NCBI RefSeq assembly: GCF_000340215.1
Contig: NW_006921537.1
Span: 3,083,685 to 3,147,684 of the forward strand
Reading direction: 5' to 3'
From: Pseudocercospora fijiensis CIRAD86
Lineage: Eukaryota > Ascomycota > Dothideomycetes > Mycosphaerellales > Mycosphaerellaceae
DNA length: 64,000 bases
Below are positions 1-8,904 of the stretch, piece after piece. Position 1 is the stretch's first letter; every line of letters starts with the position of its first letter. The position numbers and the translations under genes are program-made. The notes beneath the pieces are model-generated. The model ran no database searches and was not told where the DNA came from. It worked only from the letters and a program-made list of their open reading frames with translations.

Positions 1-2
1 TA

Positions 3-1085
3 GCCGAGAACAACAATACTAGAGTTTAGGATACCGCGATAGAGCTTAATACTACGAATAAAGGAACTAAAAAAAGCGAGGAGATACTATACGTCGATCT
101 AGTAATAGGTATAGTCTTAGGGCCTAACGCTATAAACGATAAGCGCTAGGAGTAGATCGAGCATAGTTAAAGAGACGAGATACTAGTAAAGGGCTAAGGT
201 ATAAGTCCTATTAATCTAGAAAATTATAGTTAAAGCTACTACGAAAAGCTAGTAAGGATTAGAATCGAGACTAGTCGTCTTTATATCCTCGATATAGAGT
301 AGAAGTTTCTTTATTAGTATTAGAGCGAAGCCTTTGCGTCTATAAAGGCAAAGTAGCTTGCGATTAATGCGATCGGGGCTAGGTATCTAGAGACGGCAGA
401 AGTGTTACTATAGGAGGAAGGGGTATAGGTAATTATTCTATACTCGGTATATATAGCCGGCGTTCGTAGCCGGTAGATACTAATAGTTAAATAGAAAGCG
501 TTTCTCGAAGGCAGAGTGCTACTACTATATAAAATCTTTACTAAGGTAGAGAGGGCTTATATCCGGAATCTAAGCTGCTAGTAGGATAGGTTAGCGTTAG
601 AATTCTCTAAATCTCTATATAAGCCTCCGAAGGATTACTTATTTTAGCGATACGGCTTTATCTCGACTACTCCGTAGGTACCCGAAGAAGCTCGAGCGCT
701 CTTTAAGGTCTTTACTAAGAAGCGGAAGGAGTTCGAGGATTAGGATTAGTTAATAGAGCTATTAGTTAGTCTTAGGTTTCGTAGTTAGACTCGGCCTAAG
801 CATTTGCTTATTGAGTGTCTTATACCGAAAGAGGATAGATTAAGACTAAAAACGAGCTTAGATTCGTTAGGTATAGTAGCTCGGTTCCGTTAGTAGGAGA
901 GAGCCGCCGTATAGAAGGCAAAATTTAGGTAGTTAGGGTAGCTAGGAAAGAAATTCTAGTAGTTAGGCTAGCTAGGGTAGCTAGGAAAAAAAAATCTAGT
1001 AGTTAGGTAGCTAGGAAACAAAAAAAAGGTAGCTAGCTATTTACTGCCTAGCTATTCCTAACGATACGATACTATAAAAGAAAGG
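3..1085 (+). pseudogene. Unknown transposon-associated gene, RIP-inactivated
   Basis: A single frame can be followed from the window edge to about 1085, broken only by TAG/TAA codons at positions that look like former Gln codons. A 48-bp intron fits at 447-494: it starts GTATAT, carries the hairpin TAGCCGG(C/T) repeat, has the branch-like sequence ATACTAATAG and ends AAATAG, and joins exons in phase 0. The second exon has a readable stretch with motifs such as YGFISTTPQ and ALFKVFTKK, and a tail of short LGQ-type coding repeats (925-1035). I do not recognise the family. It lies upstream of the hAT transposase in the same frame class, so it could be an upstream part of that gene, but a shift of frame between 1160 and 1437 argues for at least one more intron or a separate gene. 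Confidence 0.4.
447..494 (+). other. Intron carrying the GCCGGC hairpin repeat (introner-like)
   Basis: Reading frame on both sides joins in phase 0. The 5' end is GTATAT, the branch-like site ATACTAAT lies about 15 bases before the AAATAG 3' end, and almost all the remaining intron is the inverted pair TAGCCGGC / TAGCCGGT. Splicing is inferred from frame continuity only. Confidence 0.5.
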
Positions 1086-1823
1086 GTGTTTCCCTATAGC
1101 TACTAGTATACATCTACTACTCCTAAGTCCTTACCTTACCGTACGAAACCTTAAAACATGCCGACCGACATTGTATATATACTAGGCGCTATACTAGGAA
1201 GGGTAATAACGAGACGATAGTCGAAATAGTCTAGTATACGAGCGAGATTACGATAACGTCGAGAGGAGGTCGTATACTTACCTTCGAGCCTATCGAGTCC
1301 TAGACGACGATTAGGGCTAGATTTATCCTCTCCGAATCCTAGTAGTAGGAATTCATTATAGGGTACTACTACCTAGTCCTTACCTTTACGGAGTCTAAGT
1401 AGAAGGTTGTTCGGAGATATAAGAATATCGAGTATTAACCCGGAAATCTTCGAAAAGGCTAGCTAGGCGTATCTTTAGAAACCCGAGTATATAGAGCAGT
1501 TTAATTAATAGGTCTATAAGATATAGTTCCCTTTATACTTACGTTTAAAGGAGTATAAACTCCGGAAGTACTCGATGCGATAGGGGAGTAAGGAGCGAAC
1601 GGATACATTCTAGAAGTTCTTTATAGAGGGGGCATTGTACCGTTATACGACTTCTCGACTTAAAGGTTAACTAGTAATTGTCTATAACTTCTACGGTTTA
1701 ATCTTAAAATACCCGAAACTAGGGAATAGGAACTTATCGCCTACGAACTATCTCTATTCTAAACGGTGTCGGGAATCTTAAGGAGAGAGGAGAGTTAATA
1801 TAGATATAGCGTTCTAGAAAGAG

Positions 1824-1975
1824 GTACGTCTTCTAAAATGCCGGCTATAGCTGCCGGCTACAGCTACCGGCTATAGCTGCCGGCTATAGCTACCGGCTAC
1901 AGATTCCGGCTACAGATTCCGGCTATAGATTCCGGCTACTTAAATTAACCGTAGAGGTCTAGCTAATTATTATAG
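1824..1975 (+). repeat. Tandem GCCGGCTA repeat inside an intron of the transposase pseudogene
   Basis: The intron begins GTACGT after AAAGAG and ends CTAATTATTATAG before an exon that continues the transposase frame in phase 0. Between 1839 and 1940 it holds eight to nine imperfect units of about 12 bases built on CCGGCTA(C/T)AG followed by CT(G/A) or ATT. This is the longest expansion of the repeat in the window; other introns carry only two units. Confidence 0.55.
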
Positions 1976-2909
1976 GCTACGCTTAAGGAAGCTCTAGGAT
2001 TAAAGGCTACCGATTTCTCCCCCGAAGACTTTAAGCAACTAGTAAACGAAATACTAGCTATAAACGCTCTTCCGGAAGACTTCTACGAAAGGGAGTCTAT
2101 ATAGAAGACATACCTATATCTTATAAACTACCCTCCCCTATTTCTTAGCGCGACAACCTAGCGTATTATATTCGAAAAGAACAAAGAGGCTACGTTAGAC
2201 GATATTCGGGAGATCCTCCGTAATACTCGCCGAGTAGCTATTACTATCGATAGCTAGTTAAGCCGGACTATAAGAGCCTCCTTCCTCTCGATTATACTAT
2301 ACTTTATTAATTCAGATTAGAAACTCTAGGAACCTACAATCGGATTCCCTAAAATTCTAGGTTCCTATACTAGTAAGGATATAGCGAAGCTTGTCTATAC
2401 GGTAATAGATAGGGTTAGCGTAATAACGAAACTAATCTCGATTACTACGGATAACGCTAGTAATAATCGAACATTGTATAGGGCGTTGTGTATACAATTC
2501 GCTCGTATATGTCTTTGAAATTACTAATTATATCGATAGGGTCGAGTACGTAGAGGAGATTATAAGGTCTATAATCTAGCTTAATCTTCCGAATATTAAG
2601 CTCGCTACGATTCCGGATACGCACGACAATACGCACGATAATAACGATAAAGAGGAGCCTATTAATAGCCCTAGCCCTATTAAATCGGAGCCGACGTCGT
2701 TACTAGTTGTATCCCTATAGAAGTTTCCCTATCTCGCTTATATAGTTTAAATCGCGATCCGAGCCCTCTTTAAGACGCTTAAAATTGTACTATTAAACGA
2801 CGACTAATAGAAGATCCTAGATAAGGATAAAGCAAAGTCGAAAGTCGAGAAACTTATTATAGCAATAAGACAGAATAAGGTAGAGAGCCTCGCTCTCGTT
2901 TTATATAAG

Positions 2910-2978
2910 GTACAACTTTTGTCCGTAGCCGGCACCTATAGCCGGCAATCTAGTATAGTTCTAACTCTTTTTCTCTAG
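2910..2978 (+). other. Intron with GCCGGC inverted pair in the transposase pseudogene
   Basis: GTACAA start, the pair TAGCCGGCACC-TATAGCCGGC in the middle, branch-like TTCTAACT and a CTCTAG end. Exons LVLYK and LRRLVIYT join in phase 0. The 69-bp size is typical of a fungal intron. Confidence 0.5.
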
Positions 2979-4322
2979 CTTCGTCGTCTAGTAATATATA
3001 CGAACTCGAGCTTATAGAGATATAACCGATTCGAGGCTATTTAAAAGAACCTAATCGAGCGCCCTAAAACCGATACCTAGAATATCGCATAGAATAAGCG
3101 ATAGTAAAAGCGGCCTCCTTAGCGCCTACTCCGTTTTACCTAAGACGTTAAGACCCGGTTCGATTCGACTTTCTATATAGTTACGAGGGGATATACTTTA
3201 CGTACCGCTCTCGAGATCTATTAGAGTTCCGAGGGTATTAAGTAGCTCGGCCTTACCGCCGCCGAATAGCGCTAAGTAGAGTATCTCGTCGATATTAGTA
3301 AGCATTACGCGAAGGTTACTACTACGATTAGAAGAACCCGAGGACCGACGATCTACCTTGTCTTTACGTACTATAACTAGCTCTTTAACGAGCTCGAGGA
3401 AACCGTAGCTAAGCTAGCTAAGAAGAGCGTTCCCTAGAAAGTAGCTATAACGAAAGCTATAGACAGCTCTTATACTAAGTTGTATAAATATTATAGTGCT
3501 ACCTTTAAGTCGTTCGGGGATATCTATAGTATTACGTACTTACTTAACCCGGTAGAAAAGGATATATACTAGTAGAGGCCGGAATAGAAGGCGGACGAGG
3601 TATAGCCGAAGCATTACTAGACTATTCTAGAAAAGATGTTCTACGAGCGTCGGAAAGAAACTAGTCTAAATATAGCTCCTATAAAGAAAAAGAAGGTTTA
3701 GAAGGCTCCGATATTATACCTATTTCGTAGATAGGAAGTAGAGGTAGAAGAGGAAGCAATTACTAAAGTAAATAAAGAAGAGTTCGATCTCTATCGGTAC
3801 GCGAGTAAGTACAAACCCGTAGGCTCGGAAAGAGGGCTAATAATCTCTAGATCTTACCGGTCTTCTAGACGAATTCGGAGACGATATTTTCGCTATATAG
3901 TAGCGGTTAGAGCCTAAGTTTCTAACGATAGCGTCGGTCGCTCGCGACGTCCTCGCTATCCCGAGCGTAGGTATAGGCTATAAGAGGTCTTTTAGTATCG
4001 CTCGTTACTAGGGCCGCTTTAATCGAATATACTCGCCTACTACCTTCGAATCTATTATAGTATTCCGATACTATCTCTTCTACTAGAATCGCTAAGGTAG
4101 GTTACTAAAGATTATACTAAAGGAGTTAATCGAGGAATTAGAAAACCTTAAGATCGAAGAAACCTAGGAGCGCGAAGAGAATACGAAATTTAGTCTAAGC
4201 GAAACCCTAATTAGCGATAACAAAGAGGAGGAGGGCGGAGGTAGAAGGCGATACCGGGTCGAGAAGCGGAAACGTATATAGGCTTAGAGTAGCTTTAAGG
4301 AGACGAAGCGTTTACGTATAAG

Positions 4323-4379
4323 GTAATATAGCCGGCGTATATAGCCGGTATATATCCGAAATGTATTTCGAATTCCTAG
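4323..4379 (+). other. Probable intron with GCCGGC inverted pair
   Basis: Begins GTAATATAGCCGGC, contains a second TAGCCGGT 12 bases on, and ends at TTCCTAG. The branch site is not clear and the downstream exon is short, so this intron is less certain than the others. Its value is the same repeat in the same position relative to the 5' splice site as at 447. Confidence 0.35.
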
Positions 4380-4700
4380 GACCTAAACAGACTAGTTGCT
4401 ATAGCAACCGACCCCGCTTACCTACGGACTATTTCTAATTCTCTATTCGCTCTTCCTCTTCTTCTTCCCTTTCCTTATATTCTTAAAGATAAACATACCT
4501 TAAGGATTCGGCTCTTCGGGCCTTCCTAAGCCGGCTACCTCCCCTTCCTTAAGCTACTATCCTTTATTCGAATCTAACGATAACCTACTAAGGCGGTTTA
4601 ATAGAAGACTATTTGTTCTAGAAGGCAAGAAGCATTAATATCTCCTTACGATTATATACTTATTAATTTTCTAGGTCCTACCGATATACCCTCGTCGCCT

Positions 4701-6030
4701 AAACGCGTAGATAAATATCTTTAAAGGCTAAAGGGTAAGGGTAAAGCAAGCTAAGTATAGGGAGACCGTAGCGAGAACGAGATATCGGAAGAGTAAGGCT
4801 CTCCGTAGTATATACGAAGGAAGGGGGTTCCTCGGAAAACAGTACCGAAAAACAAGAAGGCTATAGGTAGATAGGAGAAGGCTAAAAAGAGTAGGCGGAC
4901 GAAGACTATCGCGAAGAAAAGTTATCTTTCTATTAAAAGAAAGGGAACAAGGCAGGACTCGACGATAAAGAAGCGGCGCTTTAAACTAGGTACTATTACC
5001 CTTCGCTAGATCCGGCTTTTCTAAAACAAAAGAGGGACCGAGCTTTTAATCCCTAAGACTCCCTTCTAGCGACTCGTCCGAGAAATTATATTAGATTTTC
5101 GGTCTAGTATGCGATTTACGGCTAAGGCGATTAGTACTCTTTAGGAAGCTACGGAGGCATTTCTCGTAACCGAGCTTAAGCTTTTAAACCTCCTTGCTAT
5201 CTATACGAAGCGGGTTACTCTTTAAAATAAAGATATATAGCTTCTAGCTAAAATTCGGCGTCGGTTTATAGCGGATTAGTTGGAAATTGTATTTAGTCGT
5301 TAGATTAACCTAGGAGGAGGCCTATTTTCGCATCCTTTTGCCGGCTATAGGTACCGGCTATATTTCTAATTTTATCTCCGCGCCGTCTCTAAATCTAAGG
5401 TACGAAGTAGAAACCTAGCGCTCTATATTTACCCGGCTATTATAGAGACGAGCTATATTTAGATTAGTTTCTTCGTATATCGCGACCTAGCGGGTAGTAA
5501 GCGAAAGGGCGATAGAACGTTTATAATACGTCTCTATTTAGACCTAAAATACAAAGGTCCTAAGGAGCCCTAGTATCCTAACTATAAGGAGATTCTTTAG
5601 TATTAGCACTTTAATCCTCTATACTACGAGGCAGATAGTAAGCCTACGAGAGAGAAACTTTAACGAGAAATTCTCTATAATGCGTAGCGCTATTATATAG
5701 CTATAGATACGCACTAAGTCCGGTAACTCGAAGAAGAATTAAGACAGCGTATTAGCGACCGAGGAGGAGATCGATAGTATACTAGTAGAGTCGAGGTCTT
5801 ATAAGCGAAGCATAAGATAATATAGGCTCTTAGTCGTATAGAGTAACGTACTATATAAATAACTAGGCGTGCTACTCTTATTTACTTACGACCTATATCC
5901 TAGGATGCTCTTCTCGTACTTTTTATACTCTTTTCTAATACCTTACCTATAATCGCTCCGCGATAACCGAGTAAATATAAGCTATAGGATTTCCGCTCGG
6001 TACCTTAGCCTTCGAGATACGGCGGAGTTG
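4701..6030 (+). pseudogene. Histone-H3-fold protein with long C-terminal extension, RIP-inactivated (TE-A H3-1)
   Basis: One frame runs from at least 4701 to about 6025 with only RIP-type stops. Residues coded at 4830-4970 are a very basic tail (many Lys/Arg). At 4971-5265 the translation matches the histone H3 fold in order: KLGT-TLR-IR (H3 PGTVALREIRR), TELLI-K-PF-RLVREI (H3 TELLIRKLPFQRLVREI), MRF-A-AI-TL-EATEAFLV (H3 LRFQSSAIMALQEASEAYLV), then NLLAIYTKRVTL-NKDI-L (H3 NLCAIHAKRVTIMPKDIQL). The loop between the last two helices differs from canonical H3, and the tail is unlike conserved H3 tails, so it is closer in style to a fast-evolving variant such as CENP-A, though I cannot assign it. 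After RRRF the same frame continues for about 250 codons (motifs LYYEADSKPT, LEEELRQRIS), a domain I do not recognise. Gln codons have become stops, so the copy is dead. Confidence 0.7.
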
Positions 6031-6390
6031 ATTCTCTATAATACGTAGCGCTATTGCATAGCTATAGATACGTACTAAGTCCGGTAACTCGAAGAAGAAT
6101 TAAGATAGCGTATTAGCGACCGAGGAGGAGATCGATAGTATACTAGTAGAGTCGAGGTCTTATAAGCGAAGTATAAGATAATATAGGCTCTTAGTCGTAT
6201 AGAGTAACGTACTATATAAATAACTAGGCGTACTACTCTTATTCACTTACGACCTATATCCTAGGATACTCTTCTCGTACTTTTTATACTCTTTTCTAAT
6301 ACCTTACCTATAAGCGCTCCGCGACAACCGAGTAAATATAAGCTATAGGGTTTCCGCTCGGTACCTTAGCCTCCGAGATAGGGCGGAGTT
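5670..6390 (+). repeat. 361-bp direct tandem duplication
   Basis: Two adjacent copies, 5670-6030 and 6031-6390, both begin ATTCTCTATAAT and end GGCGGAGTTGA. Differences are nearly all C/T or G/A transitions, as expected if duplication preceded the last RIP. The unit is not a multiple of three, so it shifts the frame of the H3-1 fusion after its first copy. Confidence 0.85.
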
Positions 6391-6402
6391 GAATTTAGAG
6401 CG

Positions 6403-6660
6403 ATAGCCGGCACTCGTAGCCGGTATATAGAGACGGTAGTAGGCCTTTTCCTACTAAATAACTAGCTTGTTTAGTATAGCCTACCTAATATTTCTTATAT
6501 TTACTAGCAATAGGCCTAGGTTACTTATAAGATTACTATAGCTAGTAAAGGTATTACTAAAGAATATCTATACTATAGTAGGACACTATTATTACGCCGG
6601 CTATTTATTAAAAGGAGGCTTTCGCCTATTACTATACCGGCTATATATACCGGCTATATT
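6403..6660. repeat. Cluster of GCCGGCTA-type inverted repeats and 19-bp tandem repeats
   Basis: TAGCCGGCACTCGTAGCCGG lies at 6405-6424, followed downstream by CCTACTAAATAACTAG, which resembles a branch site plus 3' splice site. Further copies (GCCGGCTATTT, ACCGGCTATATATACCGGC) lie at 6596-6656. Just after them, at 6665-6720, a unit of about 19 bases (GCC-GT-CCTGCCTTTTTTA) repeats three times. No gene could be followed through 6440-6930. Confidence 0.45.
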
Positions 6661-7203
6661 TCAAAGTCTGCCGTACCTGCCTTTTTTAGCCGTGCCTGCC
6701 TTTTTTAGCCGTACCTGCCTTCTTTCCTTACTCTAACGTTACTATAATATAGGCTTACGCGAAGCTTACTCTATTACCTAGCGATATCGCGATACTACCT
6801 CTCTCGCTATATTCAACCTTCGTATCGATACCTATACCTCTACGCTCTATATCTACTACCTCCGTAATACCCTCGCTCTGCGCGCGCCTTCGTATACCTT
6901 CGTAACGCACTTTTTTCCTTAATTCGACGACTTTTATAATACCGAGTCTACTTAATTAAGTTACGACGCCTCGTAAGAAGGGACCTACTACTTCTACGGG
7001 TCGCAATAAGACCGGAAATAATAGAACGAGTATAGTATATTAACGTAAGAGGGCTGCTACTACTACCGCTAGCTCCGGTACTAGAAAGGGCGTCGCGAGC
7101 AAGGCTCCGCGTAAGACAACGGCGGGCAAGGCTCTACGTAAGACGATAACTAGCGCTTCTACTACTAGTAGCAATCGTACGAAGCGTCGATAGCGCCTAG
7201 GAA

Positions 7204-7307
7204 GTAAGTCCTATTTATAGCTAGTAGCGTAGCCGGTAGCGTAGCCGGTAGCGTAGCCGGTAGCTATAGCCGGCATTCTTACTATCTTTTTACTAATCCT
7301 TCTTTAG
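7204..7307 (+). other. H3-2 intron 1 carrying four tandem TAGCCGG units
   Basis: GTAAGT donor, TACTAATCC branch and CTTTAG acceptor are all intact. Removing it restores the LGTVALR signature of H3. The body holds GTAGCGTAGCCG repeated three times plus a TATAGCCGGC unit. This is the best-supported case of the repeat lying inside a real intron because an outside standard (H3) fixes the exon join. Confidence 0.75.
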
Positions 7308-7490
7308 CCGTAGCCCTCCGTAAGATTCGGTAGTATTAGAAGAGTTCTAAGCTCCTAATCCGTAAAGCTCCTTTCCGACGACTTATTCGCGAAATTGCCT
7401 AGGTTTATAGAACGGACCTTCGCTTCTAAGCCTCCGCGATAGACGCCCTTTAAGAGGCTATAGAAGCCTACCTAGTTCGTATCTTCGAAT

Positions 7491-7538
7491 ATATGTTTCT
7501 CTTCTACCTCTTTTCGGACTATACTAATACTATTTTAG
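7491..7538 (+). other. H3-2 intron 2 with RIP-destroyed donor site
   Basis: The acceptor side is intact (TATACTAATACTATTTTAG). The donor reads ATATGT where GTATGT is expected: the preceding base is T, so TG to TA is a RIP change. Removal of 48 bp restores the segment E-x-x-NLxAI-AK of H3 exactly. No GCCGGC repeat is present. Confidence 0.6.
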
Positions 7539-7850
7539 CGGTTAACCTTATAGCTATCTACGCGAAGTATATAACGATTATAGACAAGGATTTTAAAGCA
7601 CTCGATTAGATTCTAAAAGGCTAGAATGTCTATGTTCGAGATAGTGCTAGATAGGATAGATATACTAGTAGGAAGGATATTCGTAGTATCGTCTACAAGC
7701 TTTTCTATATACGAAATAAGCCGCTATTATACGGCGCTATATACCGCGCTCTAAATACTCTCTAAGTATACCTATATAGTATAGTATGCTTTATTAGCCG
7801 TATAGAATAGAAGTCTTCGAAAAACCCGTTAGTGCTTAGGAGTAAAAAGG

Positions 7851-7885
7851 CCGACTACGCTGCCGGCTACGCTACCGGCTACGCT
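7851..7885 (+). repeat. GCCGGCTACGCT repeat read as protein in H3-2
   Basis: Three units of the element-wide repeat lie in the coding extension of H3-2 and translate in frame as Ala-Gly-Tyr / Thr-Gly-Tyr units. The same sequence type is intronic at 7204-7307, so the repeat has been inserted or retained in both coding and non-coding positions. Confidence 0.5.
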
Positions 7886-8009
7886 ACTAGGTTTTATAAA
7901 GAACTAAAAGAAGATAGACATTCTAGTTAATTTGTATTAGTTTGGATTTTTATAAAAAGAAAACAAGGAAAAAAGGAGGAAGATTAAAGAACCTAATACT
8001 TATAGTTAT

Positions 8010-8474
8010 AGGTATTATCCCTATTCTCTAGACTATATTATATACCTGCTTTCGCAACTCTACCTAATACTCCTACTAAATATCCTTATACTCTACCTAC
8101 TAGAAATTCAACTAGGTACCTAGACCTATAGCTGCCTCTATATCTTTTACTATCTTCTATAGGTTAAAGGACTCCTCTATAGTAGCCTCTACTTCCTTAT
8201 ACAATACGAAGTTACTACCTGCCCTATCCTTAATATCTACTAAATAACCTAGAGTTCTAAGGAACGAACTAGCATTCGGCCGTAGTATAGCGAGTAACTA
8301 GTAGAACGCCCTATAGAGCTACCTTATAGCTGTTTCGTATATAGTACCGATATCGAGGGAGGAGCTATCCTAGTACTTAATATTAGAGTATAGTTTAGTA
8401 GGAAAGTGCTAGAACTTCTTAAGGAGAGCTTCGACGGAAATCGATAAGTTCTACCTAGATCTAGATAAAGACAT
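8010..8474 (-). pseudogene. Unknown short gene on the minus strand of TE-A, RIP-inactivated
   Basis: From an ATG at 8474 a frame of about 150 codons can be followed with stops only at likely Gln/Trp sites. It starts MSLSRSR and contains SSFLRTLGYLVDIKDRAGS and EVEATIEESF. The upstream side has a GCCGGC repeat at 8697-8730 that, on this strand, sits between GTAAGA and TTATAG like a further intron. I do not recognise the family. It may be the last gene of TE-A, facing the others. Confidence 0.35.
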
Positions 8475-8696
8475 TCTACTAAGTAGTTAGGGAATTAAAC
8501 CGTAAACGAAAGGATAAAATTCATACCTAAGGAGTGCAGTTTCCGAACTAAACTATAATGCCTTATATATATATATATGCTTTTGATTGGTTAGTGCCCT
8601 TAGCTAATTATCTATAGATTTAAGGTTATATAAGTACCTTTATACAACTACGTAGCCTAAGTAGGATTCGAAAATTCTATAAGTACTAAGGACTAA

Positions 8697-8730
8697 AAAT
8701 GCCGGCTACGCTGCCGGCTATACTACTAAG
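8697..8730 (-). repeat. GCCGGCTACGCT repeat upstream of the minus-strand TE-A gene
   Basis: Two units, GCCGGCTACGCT and GCCGGCTATACT. On the minus strand they lie between a GTAAGA and a TATAG and could mark another intron, unproved. Confidence 0.35.
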
Positions 8731-8817
8731 TCTTACAAAGGGCTTACTTAAAGCTACGTATATATTCGTACACTTCTTAAAAACCGATAAATTATATAGT
8801 TCGAACTAGCTACTTAT

Positions 8818-8893
8818 ATAGTTGCTTAGCAAACTAACCTAAACCAAACTAGAGTTTCGGCTTAGTAAACCAAACTAAACTAACCCGAACTAC
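8818..8893. repeat. Possible right subterminal region of TE-A
   Basis: Short repeats AAACTAAC, AAACCAAACT and AAACTAACCCGAACT occur in direct and overlapping order within 75 bp. Dense short motifs of this kind are usual near hAT ends, where transposase binds. No terminal inverted repeat partner is visible because the left end is outside the window. Confidence 0.3.
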
Positions 8894-8904
8894 TACGGGG
8901 TCTA

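Larger units (their letters stand above)
1440..4322 (+). pseudogene. hAT-family transposase, RIP-inactivated, at least three exons
   Basis: Translated exons show a hAT transposase core: an aspartate strand reading VAITIDS followed by a Leu/Ile-rich LSIIL-FINSD segment, then TTDNASNN (second catalytic Asp region) near 2450, and an Arg-rich segment ending VKTRFDSTF with a downstream TRGYTLRTAL helix near 3150. The C-terminal part (3200-3600) continues with YNQLFNELEETV and KLYKYYSATF. Dozens of in-frame stops sit at expected Gln or Trp positions, the RIP pattern. Introns fit at 1824-1975 and 2910-2978 (phase 0), each carrying the GCCGGCTA repeat, and a third at 4323-4379 follows the last long exon. 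The N-terminal boundary and any BED finger were not found. A hAT assignment is well supported by the DNASNN region; its lineage within hAT is not resolved. Confidence 0.65.
6939..7930 (+). pseudogene. Second histone-H3-like gene, three exons, RIP-inactivated (TE-A H3-2)
   Basis: Exons 6939-7203, 7308-7490 and 7539-7930 join into 280 codons. The start codon is probably an ATG mutated to ATA. The N-terminal tail is Thr/Lys/Arg-rich and includes SKAPRKTTAGKALRK, close in style to H3 tail segments such as STGGKAPRKQL. After splicing, the fold reads LGTVALRKIR-Y-KS (H3 PGTVALREIRRYQKS), LLIRKAPFRRLIREIA, RTDLRF-ASAI-AL-EA-EAYLV, then NLIAIYAKYITI-DKD (H3 NLCAIHAKRVTIMPKD). Agreement is colinear and gap-free once both introns are removed. 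A C-terminal extension of about 100 residues follows. Stops fall at Gln positions conserved in H3 (for example RYQK, EIAQ, RFQ, ALQEA), direct evidence for CAG/CAA to TAG/TAA RIP. It differs strongly from H3-1, so the two are not a recent duplicate pair. Confidence 0.75.
1..8893 (+). mobile_element. TE-A: RIP-degraded hAT-like DNA transposon carrying histone-H3-fold genes (left end outside window)
   Basis: This block reads as one element because its dead genes share the same RIP damage and the same short GCCGGCTA-type repeat, which occurs at about ten places here and in no comparable cluster elsewhere in the window. In order it holds an unknown frame (3-1085), a hAT-type transposase (about 1440-4322), an H3-fold fusion (about 4701-6030), a second H3-fold gene (6939-7930) and a minus-strand unknown frame (8010-8474). 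The right edge is placed near 8893, after AAACCAAACT/AAACTAAC repeats that look like transposon subterminal sequence; the truncated Gypsy TE-B starts at 8905. No left terminus or target duplication is visible, so unity of the element is inference. It could be two or more nested elements. Confidence 0.55.

Noticed and set aside
1842..1935. CRISPR-like array of short repeats
   Set aside because: Units are contiguous without spacers, lie in a eukaryotic intron and share the hairpin motif of other introns.
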